Shown: in pieces, positions 8,998-17,818 of the stretch | Layout: each line of letters begins with the position of its first letter | Position numbering within the stretch: the stretch's first letter is position 1 | Assembly (NCBI RefSeq): GCF_000018025.1 | Contig: NC_009831.1 | Coordinates: forward strand, 4,526,001-4,590,000 | Direction of reading: 5' to 3' | Source of the DNA: Shewanella sediminis HAW-EB3 | GTDB lineage: Bacteria; Pseudomonadota; Gammaproteobacteria; Enterobacterales; Shewanellaceae | Length of the DNA: 64,000 nt | Notes under the pieces: model-generated | Told to the model about the DNA's origin: nothing | Database searches by the model: none | Seen by the model: only the letters and a program-made list of their open reading frames with translations | Made by a program: the position numbers and the translations under genes

Positions 8998-9307
8998 ACT
9001 TAACCCTAATACCACAACAAGCCAAATTTTTGTGTCGCTTAGTTTATTACATCGCTAAGTACATGAGAATTCATTTCATTAGAAAAAGCTAACAGATGTG
9101 TAAAAAGGTGATCCAGGGCAAATAAATCCGCTTCCAGATGGAAGATCTGACCCAGTGATCTGGCTCTTACTTATGTCACGAGTCACGAGTTCAAGATAAG
9201 CAAAGAAAACTATAAGCTTCAAATCTGTAGCCTGCTCTTTATAAAGAGTGAGTTCAGGATGGCGGACCCAAAAGCTTCGCGGCTAAAGCCGCTCCTACAT
9301 AACGCTG
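8998..9307. other. Intergenic: promoter side of the reductase, REP copy, direct repeat
   Basis: A 310-bp gap. 9274-9300 is a REP palindrome. 9177-9213 (GTCACGAGTTCAAG then A/G TAAG, CAAAGAAAAC) recurs with few changes at about 9787-9825, so the MAPEG gene is bracketed by a direct repeat of about 40 bp. No gene is seen. Confidence 0.7.
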
Positions 9308-9691
9308 TCAAAACGCCTGAAACAAGATCCCGAACGAGCAGAAGATGGCCACAAACCATGACAAAGAGCGCAGCGTTCCCTTATCGATAAGATACAGAAC
9401 CTGATATGCCGTACGGGCGATAACGTGGATTACCGCCAGTAACGCAGCGGTGTCGGTCACATTTTGTGTCGCGATGACGGCCAATACCGAGAGTCCAAAT
9501 ATCAGCAGTGACTCGAAGGCATTCTGATGCGCCGCAACGGCGCGAGCCCCGAAACCGGTTAACCTGGACTGCTGCTCTCTGGGGTGAGAGTTATCGTAGC
9601 CACCCAATTTTGCCATGGCCACCGCAACCGGCCCCTTCGCAAGATAGGGAAGCAGCATGGCAATAAACAGGCAGATTAGTAAGGTCGTCAT
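9308..9691 (-). CDS. MAPEG-family membrane protein
   Basis: 127 residues with four hydrophobic segments and the family wording in the loop after helix 1 (NSHPREQQSRLTGFGARA) and helix 2 (AVAAHQNAFESLLIF). MAPEG proteins include glutathione-dependent enzymes, but the bacterial short forms of this group have no proven reaction. ATG 9691 has AAGGA at good spacing. It stands alone between repeats, upstream of a heptamer array and downstream of a REP copy, and is not clearly in an operon with btuF. Confidence 0.85.
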   Translation of the reverse strand: MTTLLICLFIAMLLPYLAKGPVAVAMAKLGGYDNSHPREQQSRLTGFGARAVAAHQNAFESLLIFGLSVLAVIATQNVTDTAALLAVIHVIARTAYQVLYLIDKGTLRSLSWFVAIFCSFGILFQAF

Positions 9692-9712
9692 GGGAAAATC
9701 CTTTTTAAAAAT

Positions 9713-9800
9713 TAAGTTTTAAGTTTTAAGTTTTAAGTTTTAAGTCACGAGTCACGAGTCACGAGTCACGAGTCACGAGTCACGAGTCACGAGTCACGAG
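9713..9800. repeat. Double heptamer array: TTTTAAG then TCACGAG x8
   Basis: About four and a half units of AAGTTTT (9713-9744) pass directly into eight perfect units of TCACGAG (9745-9800). Two different 7-bp units share one phase. The array lies between the stop of btuF and the start of the MAPEG gene. Confidence 0.95.
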
Positions 9801-9844
9801 TTCAAGGTAAGGCAAAGAAAACCATAGTCGATAGCAAACAGCTA

Positions 9845-10684
9845 TTAGCGCGCCTTATCCAAGGCATCACACAGAGATCTGACTCCTAAGATGGCGCGGG
9901 GAGCGGCGCGATGTAAAAGATCGGCATTCAGCGGATAGATATGCTCATTCTTAACGGCAGGGATCTCCTGCCACTGGCTCCAGTCTACGCCGAGAATATT
10001 GCCCTTATCCTGACTTTGTAAGATCACCTCCGGCATCTTCATCAGCACGTTCTCCAAACTAAGCTGCGGATAATCGCTGTCGGCATCAAAGAATACATTC
10101 TCTCCATGACAGACATCGATGATCTGCTGAATCCAGCTATTCTTTGCGACGGACATCAAGGGGGTAGACCAAAGCTGATAGAACACCTTTACCTTAGGTT
10201 TAACTGCATTGCTCGCACGTAACTCTTTAAGTTGCAATTGATAATCGGCAATAACCATAGATGCCTGCTCTTGATGGCCCGTTAACTCACCCAGCTCTTC
10301 GAGTTCACCGGCTACGGCCTCCAGTGTCTTAGGGTCGCTGTTATACACCTTGAACCCCAATTTATTAAGCTTTTCGACATCTTCGGCCTTATTGCCGCTG
10401 CCCCACACCACGACCAGATCGGGATCCAGTTCAATCACTCTCTCGATCTGTATACCGTGATAGCCACCGATACGGGGAATTTGCACCGCCTCTTGTGGAT
10501 AATCCGCATGCTCTGTAGTAGCTACGATGGACTCACCGGCACCGATCGCATAGAGCATCTCCACCGAATGAGGTGACAGAGCGACAATGCGCTTTGCGGG
10601 TGCCGCGCTTACCGGTATTGCCACCATAGATAAAGCCGGAAGGAAGATGGCGAATATCGACAAGCTGTTTCTTATTGTTTTCAT
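9845..10684 (-). CDS. btuF: Cobalamin ABC transporter periplasmic binding protein
   Basis: 279 residues from ATG 10684 (MKTIRNSLSIFAIF..., cleavable signal peptide ending near ATA/VSA-A). The mature part begins with KRIVALSPHSVEMLYAIGAGESIVATTEHADYP, the standard opening of the BtuF/type III binding fold, and keeps the motif DPDLVVVWGSGN. It would bind cobalamin or cobinamide and deliver it to BtuCD, encoded at 16688-18782. It lies apart from the riboswitch operon, separated by a tRNA on the other strand and by cobO, so it probably has its own promoter. A longer reading to 10729 would bury the signal peptide. Confidence 0.88.
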   Translation of the reverse strand: MKTIRNSLSIFAIFLPALSMVAIPVSAAPAKRIVALSPHSVEMLYAIGAGESIVATTEHADYPQEAVQIPRIGGYHGIQIERVIELDPDLVVVWGSGNKAEDVEKLNKLGFKVYNSDPKTLEAVAGELEELGELTGHQEQASMVIADYQLQLKELRASNAVKPKVKVFYQLWSTPLMSVAKNSWIQQIIDVCHGENVFFDADSDYPQLSLENVLMKMPEVILQSQDKGNILGVDWSQWQEIPAVKNEHIYPLNADLLHRAAPRAILGVRSLCDALDKAR

Positions 10685-10924
10685 CTGGTTCTCGTTTAAA
10701 AATAACAAGTTATATTTATTGCATCGCATAATGTCTCAACACAGAGTCGTCCATACTCTCGATAAGAGCCTATCTGCTTATCTCAAGCTGGTCACACTTT
10801 ACACTCTCATCAAGGAATCATCTAAAACGGGTTGACAGCTGTAGGATAGAGCAGTACTATCTGCCGTGCAAGCAGTTGAAAACTAGATATTTTAACTAGT
10901 AACTCTTTCAACAGTTTGGTCGTT

Positions 10925-11011
10925 GCAGATGTGGTGGAATTGGTAGACACGCTAGCTTCAGGTGCTAGTGCCCGTAAGGGCGTGAGAGTTCAAGTCTCTC
11001 CATCTGTACCA
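10925..11011 (+). tRNA. tRNA-Leu (anticodon CAG), CCA encoded
   Basis: Complete 87-nt class II cloverleaf: acceptor GCAGATG pairs with CATCTGT (one G-U), D arm GGTGGAATTGGTAGACAC, anticodon arm CTAGCTTCAGGTGCTAG with CAG, long variable arm GCCCGTAAGGGC, T arm GAGAGTTCAAGTCTCTC, and encoded CCA. It is transcribed against the flanking cobalamin genes. Confidence 0.97.
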
Positions 11012-11105
11012 AAAATTCAAATATTTTCAAACTCTTTCAAGCTTCTCTCCCTATTTATCTCTTTGTGCAGCTATTGCCTTTACCTAGCCCTTATTCTCAC
11101 AAGTC

Positions 11106-11452
11106 AGCCCCTGAACATACGACTTTTTCTCAGAGACGCTGAGGGCTCTTTGTTTAAAGCCGTTGAAGACTCTTCACTAAGTGTCGCTGAAGCTCCTTAC
11201 CTAAAACCGCTGAAGGCTCTATATGATTGGGTGACTCTTTATAACAGCAAGCCGGGCAGACAATAAAGTCACAGTGGAGAGCACGAAGAAATGTAATTTC
11301 ACAGCGTTCGCCTATCTCATTAATAATCAGTGGTTAAGCCGTCAGCCCCCGCTTTTCACAAGAGCCTGCCCCTGAGCATATGCGCTCTTTACCAAAAAAT
11401 CGCTGAAGGCTCCATGTGATGGGGTGAGCCAGCACAGACAATAACGCCACAA
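11106..11452. repeat. Two diverged direct repeats downstream of the tRNA
   Basis: The stretch 11106-11275 and the stretch 11354-11452 share blocks in the same order: a CCCCTGA(A/G)CATA block, CGCTGAAGGCTC, TGAT(T/G)GGGTGA, CAGACAATAA and CACA, with one shorter by a deletion. Otherwise the 460-bp gap after the tRNA shows no gene. An old attachment site is conceivable but there is no integrase. Confidence 0.6.
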
Positions 11453-11470
11453 AAGCTAGCAGGAAGAAAT

Positions 11471-12085
11471 TTAGTAGTCGAAACCGGGCTGGGCTTTGAC
11501 GCCTGCATCGAAGGCGTGTTTTATGGGCTTTACCTCACTCACTGTATCCGCTATCTCAATAATACCTCTGTGACACGCCCTTCCCGTGACGATAACATGC
11601 TGCATCGGTGGACGATTCTGTAGTGCTTCGATCACTCTATCGACCTCCAGGTAGTGATAACTCACCATGTAAGTGAGTTCATCCAGCATGATGCAATCTA
11701 TAGACTCGTCTTTGAGTAGTTTCTCTGCAGCTTCCCATGCCTCTAGTGCCGCTGCCGTGTCCTTCTCCCTGTCTTGAGTCTCCCAGGTAAACCCGGTGCC
11801 CATCACATGAAACTCGACTCCGGCCCCTTCGAGCAGAGTGCGTTCACCGCAATCCCAGTTTCCCTTAATGAACTGCACCACAGCCGCTTTCTTACCATGG
11901 CCTACTGAGCGGGCAATAGTGCCGAAGCCAGAGGTCGATTTACCTTTACCATTACCTGTCAGCACCAACAGAATGCCCTTCTCCTCCTGAGCCTTGGCTA
12001 TTTTCGCATCGACTCCATCTTTGAGCTTCTGTTGACGTGCTTTATGACGCTGCGCTTTTATCTCTTCTGCATTTTTTTCGGTCAT
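11471..12085 (-). CDS. cobO: Cob(I)yrinic acid a,c-diamide adenosyltransferase
   Basis: 204 residues of the CobA/CobO/BtuR family: P-loop VLTGNGKGKSTSGFG near residue 40 (the family P-loop that binds ATP in reverse), VVQFIKGNW, the GTGFTW motif, and LDELTYMVSYHYL. It transfers the 5'-deoxyadenosyl group of ATP to cob(I)alamin or precursors in the cytoplasm. Family length is about 200, so it is complete. Last gene of the cobalamin operon, 60 bp after cobQ; a heptamer array lies between. The start at 12085 has GGAAAT before it. A charged, Lys-rich N-terminal arm is typical. Confidence 0.95.
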   Translation of the reverse strand: MTEKNAEEIKAQRHKARQQKLKDGVDAKIAKAQEEKGILLVLTGNGKGKSTSGFGTIARSVGHGKKAAVVQFIKGNWDCGERTLLEGAGVEFHVMGTGFTWETQDREKDTAAALEAWEAAEKLLKDESIDCIMLDELTYMVSYHYLEVDRVIEALQNRPPMQHVIVTGRACHRGIIEIADTVSEVKPIKHAFDAGVKAQPGFDY

Positions 12086-12113
12086 GATATTTCCGTATGT
12101 TTATAGCTAAGAA

Positions 12114-12162
12114 GGTTCTAGGTTCTAGGTTCTAGTTTCTAGTTTCTAGTTTCTAGTTTCTA
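12114..12162. repeat. Heptamer array GGTTCTA x3, GTTTCTA x4 overlapping the cobQ stop
   Basis: Seven 7-bp units. The cobQ stop codon (12146-12148) and its last few codons lie inside the array, so the array forms the 3' end of that gene. Confidence 0.95.
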
Positions 12163-13810
12163 GGATCCTATCCAACTTATCTATATCTAAATCTTTCTCT
12201 AACTGGTCGGCAAACCTGTCGAGCTGCTGTTCACGAATTGCATCGATATCTACGGCTTCTACATGCTCCATTCCCGCCCACTTCAGTATCAGTGCACAAG
12301 CTTGGGGTGAGTCGAAAAGGCCATGTAGATAGGTTCCGAATATCAGGCTGTCATCTGAGACCATTCCGTCTGAAAACCCTTTATCACAAAAGGAGCCATC
12401 AGAAACGGGGTCGTCGCTTGTCGACTTACCGAATGCCTCTTTCACCGACAGGGTGATAGGTTGGCCACCAGAGGGAGTATTCAACACCTGCGACTGGCCG
12501 CAGTGGATCTCATAGCCTTCGACGGGTGCCTGTTCCCTCTGCAGGGACAAATGACCCGTGACCTGACGTAATATTTTGTTGGCTTTAAGCTCAGTCACCA
12601 GAGGCAGCAAACCTAAGCCCTCACTCTCGCCAACCTTGCCTTCGACGCCACCTGGGTCATCGATAAGCAGACCCAGCATCTGATAACCGCCACAGAGCCC
12701 AAGCACTTTACCGCCATAGCGTAAGTGCTTCTTGATGGCGGTATCCCAGGCCTGTTCTCGGATAAAGTCTAAGTCTGCGCGTACATTTTTACTGCCGGGC
12801 AGAATAATCAAATCGGCATCGGGTAACCCCTGAACACTCCCGGGTTCTGCGTTCTGCAAAGAGGCGTAACTAAATTCGATTAAGGGGTTAAGCCTTAAGG
12901 GATCGAAGTCGGTGTGGTTGCTGATCCGGGGGAACACCAGAACTAACACTTTGAGCTTGCTCTGCTTCGGCTGTAATAATTGCTCGGAAGATGAAACTGT
13001 CAGCGGTGGAGCCAGAGCATCTTCGGCGTCCAGGTGCAGATCGTGCAGATAGGGAAGCACACCCAAAACCGGTTTATTGGTGTAGCGCTCTAACCAATCC
13101 AGCCCCGATTGCAGCAAGGCGATGTCACCGCGAAATCGATTGATTACAAACCCTTTTACTCTGGCTTGCTCCGACTCACTCAGTAACGCCAGCGTGCCAA
13201 CCAGATGAGCAAATACACCGCCTTTGTCTATATCGGCAATGATAATCACCGGACAGTCGACGGCTTCGGCAAAGCCCATGTTAGCGATATCTCCCTCTCT
13301 GAGGTTGATCTCGGCCGGACTTCCCGCCCCTTCGACAATCACCATTTCATAGTTATCGGTTAAACGGGAGAAAGAGTCCAAAACTGCAGACATCGCCATG
13401 ACCCGATAGCCCGGCAGCCCCTCTTCCCGCCCCCCTTGAAGGCCGAAGAAAGTTTGTGCCTCCATCTGATCGAGCGCCTTGCCTTGAACTATGACCTGAG
13501 CGCCGGTATCTGAGCTGGGTTTCAACAAAATAGGGTTAAAATCGGTATGTGCGGGCAATCCACAGGCAATGGCCTGCAGGGCTTGGGCGCGACCAATCTC
13601 ACCGCCATCGATAGTTACCGCACTGTTGAGCGCCATGTTTTGCGGTTTGAAAGGCGCCACCCGCTCCCCTCGTCTGGCAAACAGACGACATAGCCCCGCG
13701 GCCAAGGTGCTCTTGCCCGCATCTGACGTGGTGCCCTGTATCATCAGTACTTTGGCTTTGTGAGCCTCTGGATTATCTCTGTTATCGGTATTCATATCGT
13801 TCTTTTGCAT
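12146..13810 (-). CDS. cobQ: Adenosylcobyric acid synthase
   Basis: 554 residues. The N-terminal synthetase has P-loop [13 protein letters not shown] and [10 protein letters not shown]; the C-terminal class I glutamine amidotransferase has the nucleophile in [10 protein letters not shown] and the His in TYLHGLFD. CobQ amidates four side chains of adenosylcobyrinic a,c-diamide. The protein is some 50 residues longer than usual, owing to an insert near 465-490 with Ser-Asp repeats ([19 protein letters not shown]) just before the last motif. The final residues are encoded by a heptamer DNA array. ATG 13810 or ATG 13795 (MNTDN...) are both possible. Cobyrinate synthesis genes are not seen here, so its role in a salvage set is noteworthy. 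Confidence 0.95.
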   Translation of the reverse strand: MQKNDMNTDNRDNPEAHKAKVLMIQGTTSDAGKSTLAAGLCRLFARRGERVAPFKPQNMALNSAVTIDGGEIGRAQALQAIACGLPAHTDFNPILLKPSSDTGAQVIVQGKALDQMEAQTFFGLQGGREEGLPGYRVMAMSAVLDSFSRLTDNYEMVIVEGAGSPAEINLREGDIANMGFAEAVDCPVIIIADIDKGGVFAHLVGTLALLSESEQARVKGFVINRFRGDIALLQSGLDWLERYTNKPVLGVLPYLHDLHLDAEDALAPPLTVSSSEQLLQPKQSKLKVLVLVFPRISNHTDFDPLRLNPLIEFSYASLQNAEPGSVQGLPDADLIILPGSKNVRADLDFIREQAWDTAIKKHLRYGGKVLGLCGGYQMLGLLIDDPGGVEGKVGESEGLGLLPLVTELKANKILRQVTGHLSLQREQAPVEGYEIHCGQSQVLNTPSGGQPITLSVKEAFGKSTSDDPVSDGSFCDKGFSDGMVSDDSLIFGTYLHGLFDSPQACALILKWAGMEHVEAVDIDAIREQQLDRFADQLEKDLDIDKLDRILETRN

Positions 13811-13824
13811 TTCTCATAAGAAAA

Positions 13825-13886
13825 AGCTTCGCGGCTAAAGCCACTCCTACCTGAAGAAAGCTTCGCGGCTAAAGCCGCTCCTACAT
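13825..13886. repeat. Two REP palindromes in the cobQ-cobU gap
   Basis: AGCTTCGCGGCTAAAGCC-type copies at 13825-13850 (one changed base, CCACTCC) and 13859-13886, in the same direction, inside the cobalamin operon. Confidence 0.85.
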
Positions 13887-13951
13887 GGAGAATTTCGTAA
13901 CCCGTAGCCTGTGACTCTAACCTCAAATCTAGAACCTCGTAACCCTATGTA

Positions 13952-14551
13952 TTAAGCGCCTTTTAATCGCATGGGCAAGCCGGCGGTGACCAGGACCACC
14001 GAATCTGCAAGCTTGGCTATCTCCTGGTGTAGCCAGCCCGCTTCATCGACAAAGCGGCGGTTCAACTCTCCCAGAGGAACGATGCCGCAGCCCACTTCGT
14101 TACTCACCAGGTAGATCTCGCCCGCAAGCGTCGGCAGTAATTCGAGTAACGCCGCCTTGGCCTCTGGCCAGCTTTTCCCGTCACCGCCCACACAGACTTG
14201 GCTCTCCTCCGCCCTATCCTGCTCATAATCTGAGTCAGTCGGTGGCTCATTTGCGAATAGCCGATTGGTCAGCCAGAGCGTCATACAGTCGACAATAATG
14301 ACACGGTTTTTTCGGGCATATTGCGCTAGAGACTCAGCTAATAATAGTGGTGTTTCGACCGTTATCCACTCAAGCTCATCTTCGGTTCTGTCTTGTCGGT
14401 GCCGTGCTATTCTCGAAATCATCTCCTCATCGAGTGCCTGAGCGGTGGCGATATAGATACATTCATACCCTTGCGCGCTCAGGGCTGTTGCCGCATCGGT
14501 TGCATATCGGGTCTTGCCGCTGCGTGCACCGCCCAGTACCAGATGGATCAT
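13952..14551 (-). CDS. cobU: Adenosylcobinamide kinase / guanylyltransferase
   Basis: 199 residues: P-loop VLGGARSGKTRYA at the very N-terminus, RIARHRQDR with the guanylylated-His region, VDCMTLWLTNRL, and SNEVGCGIVP with DEAGWLHQEIA. CobU phosphorylates adenosylcobinamide and adds GMP, giving the activated intermediate for CobS. The stretch NEPPTDSDYEQDRAEESQ near 90-110 is a longer acidic loop than usual. Overlaps the end of cobS by 4 bp, so the two are translationally coupled. Confidence 0.95.
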   Translation of the reverse strand: MIHLVLGGARSGKTRYATDAATALSAQGYECIYIATAQALDEEMISRIARHRQDRTEDELEWITVETPLLLAESLAQYARKNRVIIVDCMTLWLTNRLFANEPPTDSDYEQDRAEESQVCVGGDGKSWPEAKAALLELLPTLAGEIYLVSNEVGCGIVPLGELNRRFVDEAGWLHQEIAKLADSVVLVTAGLPMRLKGA

Positions 14552-15321
14552 AGGGAGCTCACCAAGATAAGAATAATAAGGTAGCAGAGCATTTCAGATA
14601 TCTGCTGCCCGGCCCCCAGCGTATCGCCGGTATAGCCACCTATTTGACGGCGAAAGGCCACCACCAATCCCCACCTCAGCAACAGGAGTGATCCAATAAG
14701 GATCAGAGCCTGACTCAGGCTTAGCAATAGTAAAATAATCAACGCTGTCCCAAGCGAGATAACCAGCTCATTGACACTCTGGTTCTGGGCTAAAGGCTTA
14801 CTCTTACTGGTATCAGAGTCACTGACATATTGTTCGGTGAAGATAAAGCTGGCAGCAAAAACACGACTCAAACAGTGACCCACTATCAAGATGACGCTCA
14901 CCATATTGGTATCGATAACAGCCACTTCAGTTAATATTTGCCACTTCAGCAGCAGAATAAATACCAGGGCCAACGCGCCATAGCTACCGAGACGGGAGTC
15001 TTTCATGATTAATAGTTTATCGGCTACGGTCCAGCCACCGCCGAAACCATCGGCGGTATCGGCCAAGCCATCTTCATGAAAACCACCGGTCACGATGGCA
15101 CTGGTGATCATCGCAAATATAATGGCTACCGACGCCGGCAACCAGTTAACGGCCAGAGCATAGACCGCGGCACTGAGCCCCCCCACCAAGATGCCGACCA
15201 GTCCGAAATAGCGATTGGCTCTGTTCAGGTTGTCGCTGTCCACCGTCACCCAGGCAGGCATTGGGATACGGGTAAAGAAGCCCATCGCAATAAAAAACAG
15301 TGTCAGTTCTCGACGAAACAT
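14548..15321 (-). CDS. cobS: Adenosylcobinamide-GDP ribazoletransferase (cobalamin synthase)
   Basis: 257 residues, polytopic inner-membrane protein with about six hydrophobic segments. Family signatures: FFTRIPMP near the start and the metal/diphosphate motif GFHEDGLADTADGFGGGW at about 80-98, followed by KDSRLGSYG. It joins adenosylcobinamide-GDP to alpha-ribazole(-phosphate), the last assembly step. Overlaps cobU by 4 bp (ATGA-like coupling). Complete by length and by both termini. Confidence 0.95.
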   Translation of the reverse strand: MFRRELTLFFIAMGFFTRIPMPAWVTVDSDNLNRANRYFGLVGILVGGLSAAVYALAVNWLPASVAIIFAMITSAIVTGGFHEDGLADTADGFGGGWTVADKLLIMKDSRLGSYGALALVFILLLKWQILTEVAVIDTNMVSVILIVGHCLSRVFAASFIFTEQYVSDSDTSKSKPLAQNQSVNELVISLGTALIILLLLSLSQALILIGSLLLLRWGLVVAFRRQIGGYTGDTLGAGQQISEMLCYLIILILVSSL

Positions 15322-15344
15322 ATTTATGAAATTCCTTTAGAAAC

Positions 15345-15416
15345 ATTCGCGGCTAAAGCCGCTCCTACATGGAGAATCTAGAATCTAGAACCTAGAACCT
15401 AGAACCTCGTAGTCCA
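15345..15416. repeat. REP palindrome followed by heptamers AATCTAG x2, AACCTAG x3
   Basis: REP copy 15345-15370, then a 7-bp array from 15375 to 15409, in the gap between cobT and cobS. Confidence 0.9.
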
Positions 15417-15428
15417 TCCGACATAGAG

Positions 15429-16457
15429 TTAGATCTCAATTCCGGCATCGCTGAAGCTGGCCATCTCATTATAGAAACCGGCGGCGGCTCGAATAAGTGG
15501 TAACGCCAATACGGCGCCACTGCCCTCGCCTAACCTCATCCCTAATCTGAGCAAGGGTCGGGCTTGCAAGTGTTCCATCATCAGGCAGTGACCCCGTTCA
15601 TCTGATTGATGACCAAATATCATATAATCGCGGACGTTCGCATTTATCTGCACCGCGACCATGGCCGCCGCCGTTGCGATAAAGCCATCTACGATGACAA
15701 GCATATTTCTCTCCGCCGCGGCAAGCATAGCCCCCGTCATCTGTACTATTTCAAAGCCACCAAGGCAGGCTAAAATATTATAGGGGTCGGTTAATTCGGC
15801 CTCATGAATATGCAGCGCCTGCTCCACCAGCATCTGCTTACGCTTAAGGGTAGCGGCATCGATTCCGGTGCCTCGTCCGACACAATCGACACCCTTCATC
15901 CCCATGACAGTGGCCATGATGGCCGCAGCAGAAGAGGTGTTTCCTATGCCCATCTCCCCTAATGCGATAAGGTTACAGCCTTGCTGATGGTGAAGTTCTA
16001 TGCGTGTTCGCGCCATCTCCAGCCCTTGCTTGACGGCTCCCAATGTCATTGCCGCTTGCTTGTGGATCGCTCCCGTTCCTGCACCCAGTCTCTGGTCGAT
16101 AACCCCTTCGACGCCCTCTAATGGCTGAAGAATGCCACAATCGATCACCTCCATATCCAAGCCGACCTGGCGACAGAAGACATTGATGGCTGCGCCACCG
16201 GCGACAAAGTTCATCACCATCTGTGTAGTCACTTCACTTGGAGCAATTGAAACACCGGATGAGGCGATTCCATGATCCGCCGCAAAAACCAATAGCTTAG
16301 GGTTAATGATCTCAGGCTTATCTTTTCCTAATACCAGAGCCAACTGTTTAGCTAAATTTTCTAATTCTCCGAGCGCTCCCAAGGGTTTGGTTTTATTGTC
16401 GATTTTACTTTGAATCTCATCATCAAACTCATGATTTGCCGGACTGATATTAAACAT
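15429..16457 (-). CDS. cobT: Nicotinate-nucleotide:dimethylbenzimidazole phosphoribosyltransferase
   Basis: 342 residues, the normal length. Motifs: [12 protein letters not shown] near 22, [34 protein letters not shown] and [12 protein letters not shown], with the catalytic Glu in the C-terminal GEGSGA region. It makes alpha-ribazole phosphate, the lower ligand used by CobS. Within the riboswitch operon btuD-btuC-cobT-cobS-cobU-cobQ-cobO; a 230-bp gap with REP copies and degenerate heptamers separates it from btuC. ATG 16457 is the first start before the family N-terminus. Confidence 0.96.
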   Translation of the reverse strand: MFNISPANHEFDDEIQSKIDNKTKPLGALGELENLAKQLALVLGKDKPEIINPKLLVFAADHGIASSGVSIAPSEVTTQMVMNFVAGGAAINVFCRQVGLDMEVIDCGILQPLEGVEGVIDQRLGAGTGAIHKQAAMTLGAVKQGLEMARTRIELHHQQGCNLIALGEMGIGNTSSAAAIMATVMGMKGVDCVGRGTGIDAATLKRKQMLVEQALHIHEAELTDPYNILACLGGFEIVQMTGAMLAAAERNMLVIVDGFIATAAAMVAVQINANVRDYMIFGHQSDERGHCLMMEHLQARPLLRLGMRLGEGSGAVLALPLIRAAAGFYNEMASFSDAGIEI

Positions 16458-16504
16458 CTATATACCCTAAATATTTTTTGTTTTGCGTTATTTTTTATTT
16501 AAAC

Positions 16505-16626
16505 ATTCGCGGCTAAAGCCGCTCCTACATGGAGAATGTCGCACTCCAGCAATAACGCCTGTAGCTAGAACCTCGTAACTCGAACCTCGGAGCCCAAAAG
16601 CTTCGCGGCTAAAGCCGCTCCTACAT
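16505..16626. repeat. Two REP palindromes and degenerate heptamers between btuC and cobT
   Basis: REP copies at 16505-16530 and 16599-16626, each followed by ATGGAGAATGTC. In between and after (16560-16595, 16632-16680) runs a degenerate 7-bp rhythm of AACCTCG/TAACTCG/GTAGCTC type. Confidence 0.8.
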
Positions 16627-16687
16627 GGAGAATGTCAAACCTCGTAGCTCGCAGCCCGAGACTCGTAGCTGCCTCTACGAGCCGCTC

Positions 16688-17818
16688 CTACCTTCTGCTG
16701 CCCAGGATAAACAGGAAGAAGATACTGCCTATGACGGCGGTGATGATGCCTACGGGTAACTCCTGACTGCTCAGCAGAGTTCTCGCCAAGACATCAATCC
16801 ATACCATAAACAGGCCACCGACTAAGGCGGTCGTAATTAGCGGGAATCGTCCCGGAAAGAGCATGCGTACCGTATGGGGGATCATTAAGCCCACAAAGCC
16901 GATACCACCACAGTTAGCGACTAAGATGGCCGTAATGAGGGAGCAGAGCAGTAACATCTGCAGTCGCAACCGACTGACATTGATGCCTAAGGTATGGGCT
17001 GTTTCATCACCGGCCCGCATCGCCATTATCTGACGCTTAAACAACAAGATGATCCCGGTAGCAGCACAGACAACGACGGCCGGAAATAACAAACCCTCCC
17101 AACTCGCTTTTGCGAAGCTTCCAAGACTCCAAAACAGCACAGACGCGGCCGCCTGAGGACTGGAAAAATAGAGCAGCAAACTGGTTAACGCGCCGAACAT
17201 GAATGAGATCGCCACACCGGAAAGCAACATGCGTTCAATCTGACTACTCATATTGCGTCCGCATAAGCTCAACACCATGAGCACCGACACCCCGGCCCCG
17301 AGGAACGCACCCAGTGGCAGACTTATCCAACTAAGCAGCTCGAACAGCCCTGAGCCGGTAAAAAGCCCTGAACCAGCAGATAGCCCTGAGGCTGCCCCCA
17401 CGCTTGAGCCTGTGAAAAACGTAATGACCATCACGGCACCAAATGAGGCGCCCGATGAGATGCCGAACAGATATGGATCGGCCAGCGGATTACGCGTCAC
17501 CGTTTGCAACACACTACCCGCAACAGAGAGCCCGGCTCCGGCAATAAAGGCCAACAAAATGCGGGGGAATCTCAACTCCATAACGATACGCTCGGCGATG
17601 CCTGACACCTCTGTCATACCAAAAATGGCCGTACCAAAGGTGTTATGTAATACAACATTAATCACATCACTGAATGAGATATTGGCGGCGCCAAAGCTGG
17701 CTGCGGCCAGCAGGGTTATCAGACTCAATAGCGACAATCCCGGCACCACCCATTTATGGCCGATATCGACTCGTCCTTTGGTAGAAGTCGAGGCTGAATT
17801 AATCGGGCTAGTCTTCAT
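16688..17818 (-). CDS. btuC: Cobalamin ABC transporter permease
   Basis: 376 residues of the FecCD/BtuC family: about ten hydrophobic helices, the motif FPRILLAFIAGAGLSVAGSVLQTVTRNPLADPYLFGISSGAS, the ATPase-contact loop RAGDETAHTLGINV, and GLMIPHTVRM. It imports cobalamin or cobinamide from BtuF. An insertion of about 25 Ser/Gly-rich residues (GSSVGAASGLSAGSGLFTGSGLF) lies in a loop near 150-170. It overlaps the end of btuD by 11 bp. The extra N-terminal 25 residues are hydrophilic and may be shorter in fact. Confidence 0.92.
   Translation of the reverse strand: MKTSPINSASTSTKGRVDIGHKWVVPGLSLLSLITLLAAASFGAANISFSDVINVVLHNTFGTAIFGMTEVSGIAERIVMELRFPRILLAFIAGAGLSVAGSVLQTVTRNPLADPYLFGISSGASFGAVMVITFFTGSSVGAASGLSAGSGLFTGSGLFELLSWISLPLGAFLGAGVSVLMVLSLCGRNMSSQIERMLLSGVAISFMFGALTSLLLYFSSPQAAASVLFWSLGSFAKASWEGLLFPAVVVCAATGIILLFKRQIMAMRAGDETAHTLGINVSRLRLQMLLLCSLITAILVANCGGIGFVGLMIPHTVRMLFPGRFPLITTALVGGLFMVWIDVLARTLLSSQELPVGIITAVIGSIFFLFILGSRR

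Noticed and set aside
9745..9800. TCACGAG array as a CRISPR
   Set aside because: Units are 7 bp without spacers; a CRISPR needs repeats of about 25-40 bp with unique spacers. The same holds for all other arrays in the window.
10916..11266. Open plus-strand frame of 116 codons across the tRNA
   Set aside because: It reads through tRNA-Leu and the diverged direct repeat; the wording is that of the tRNA sequence, not of a protein.
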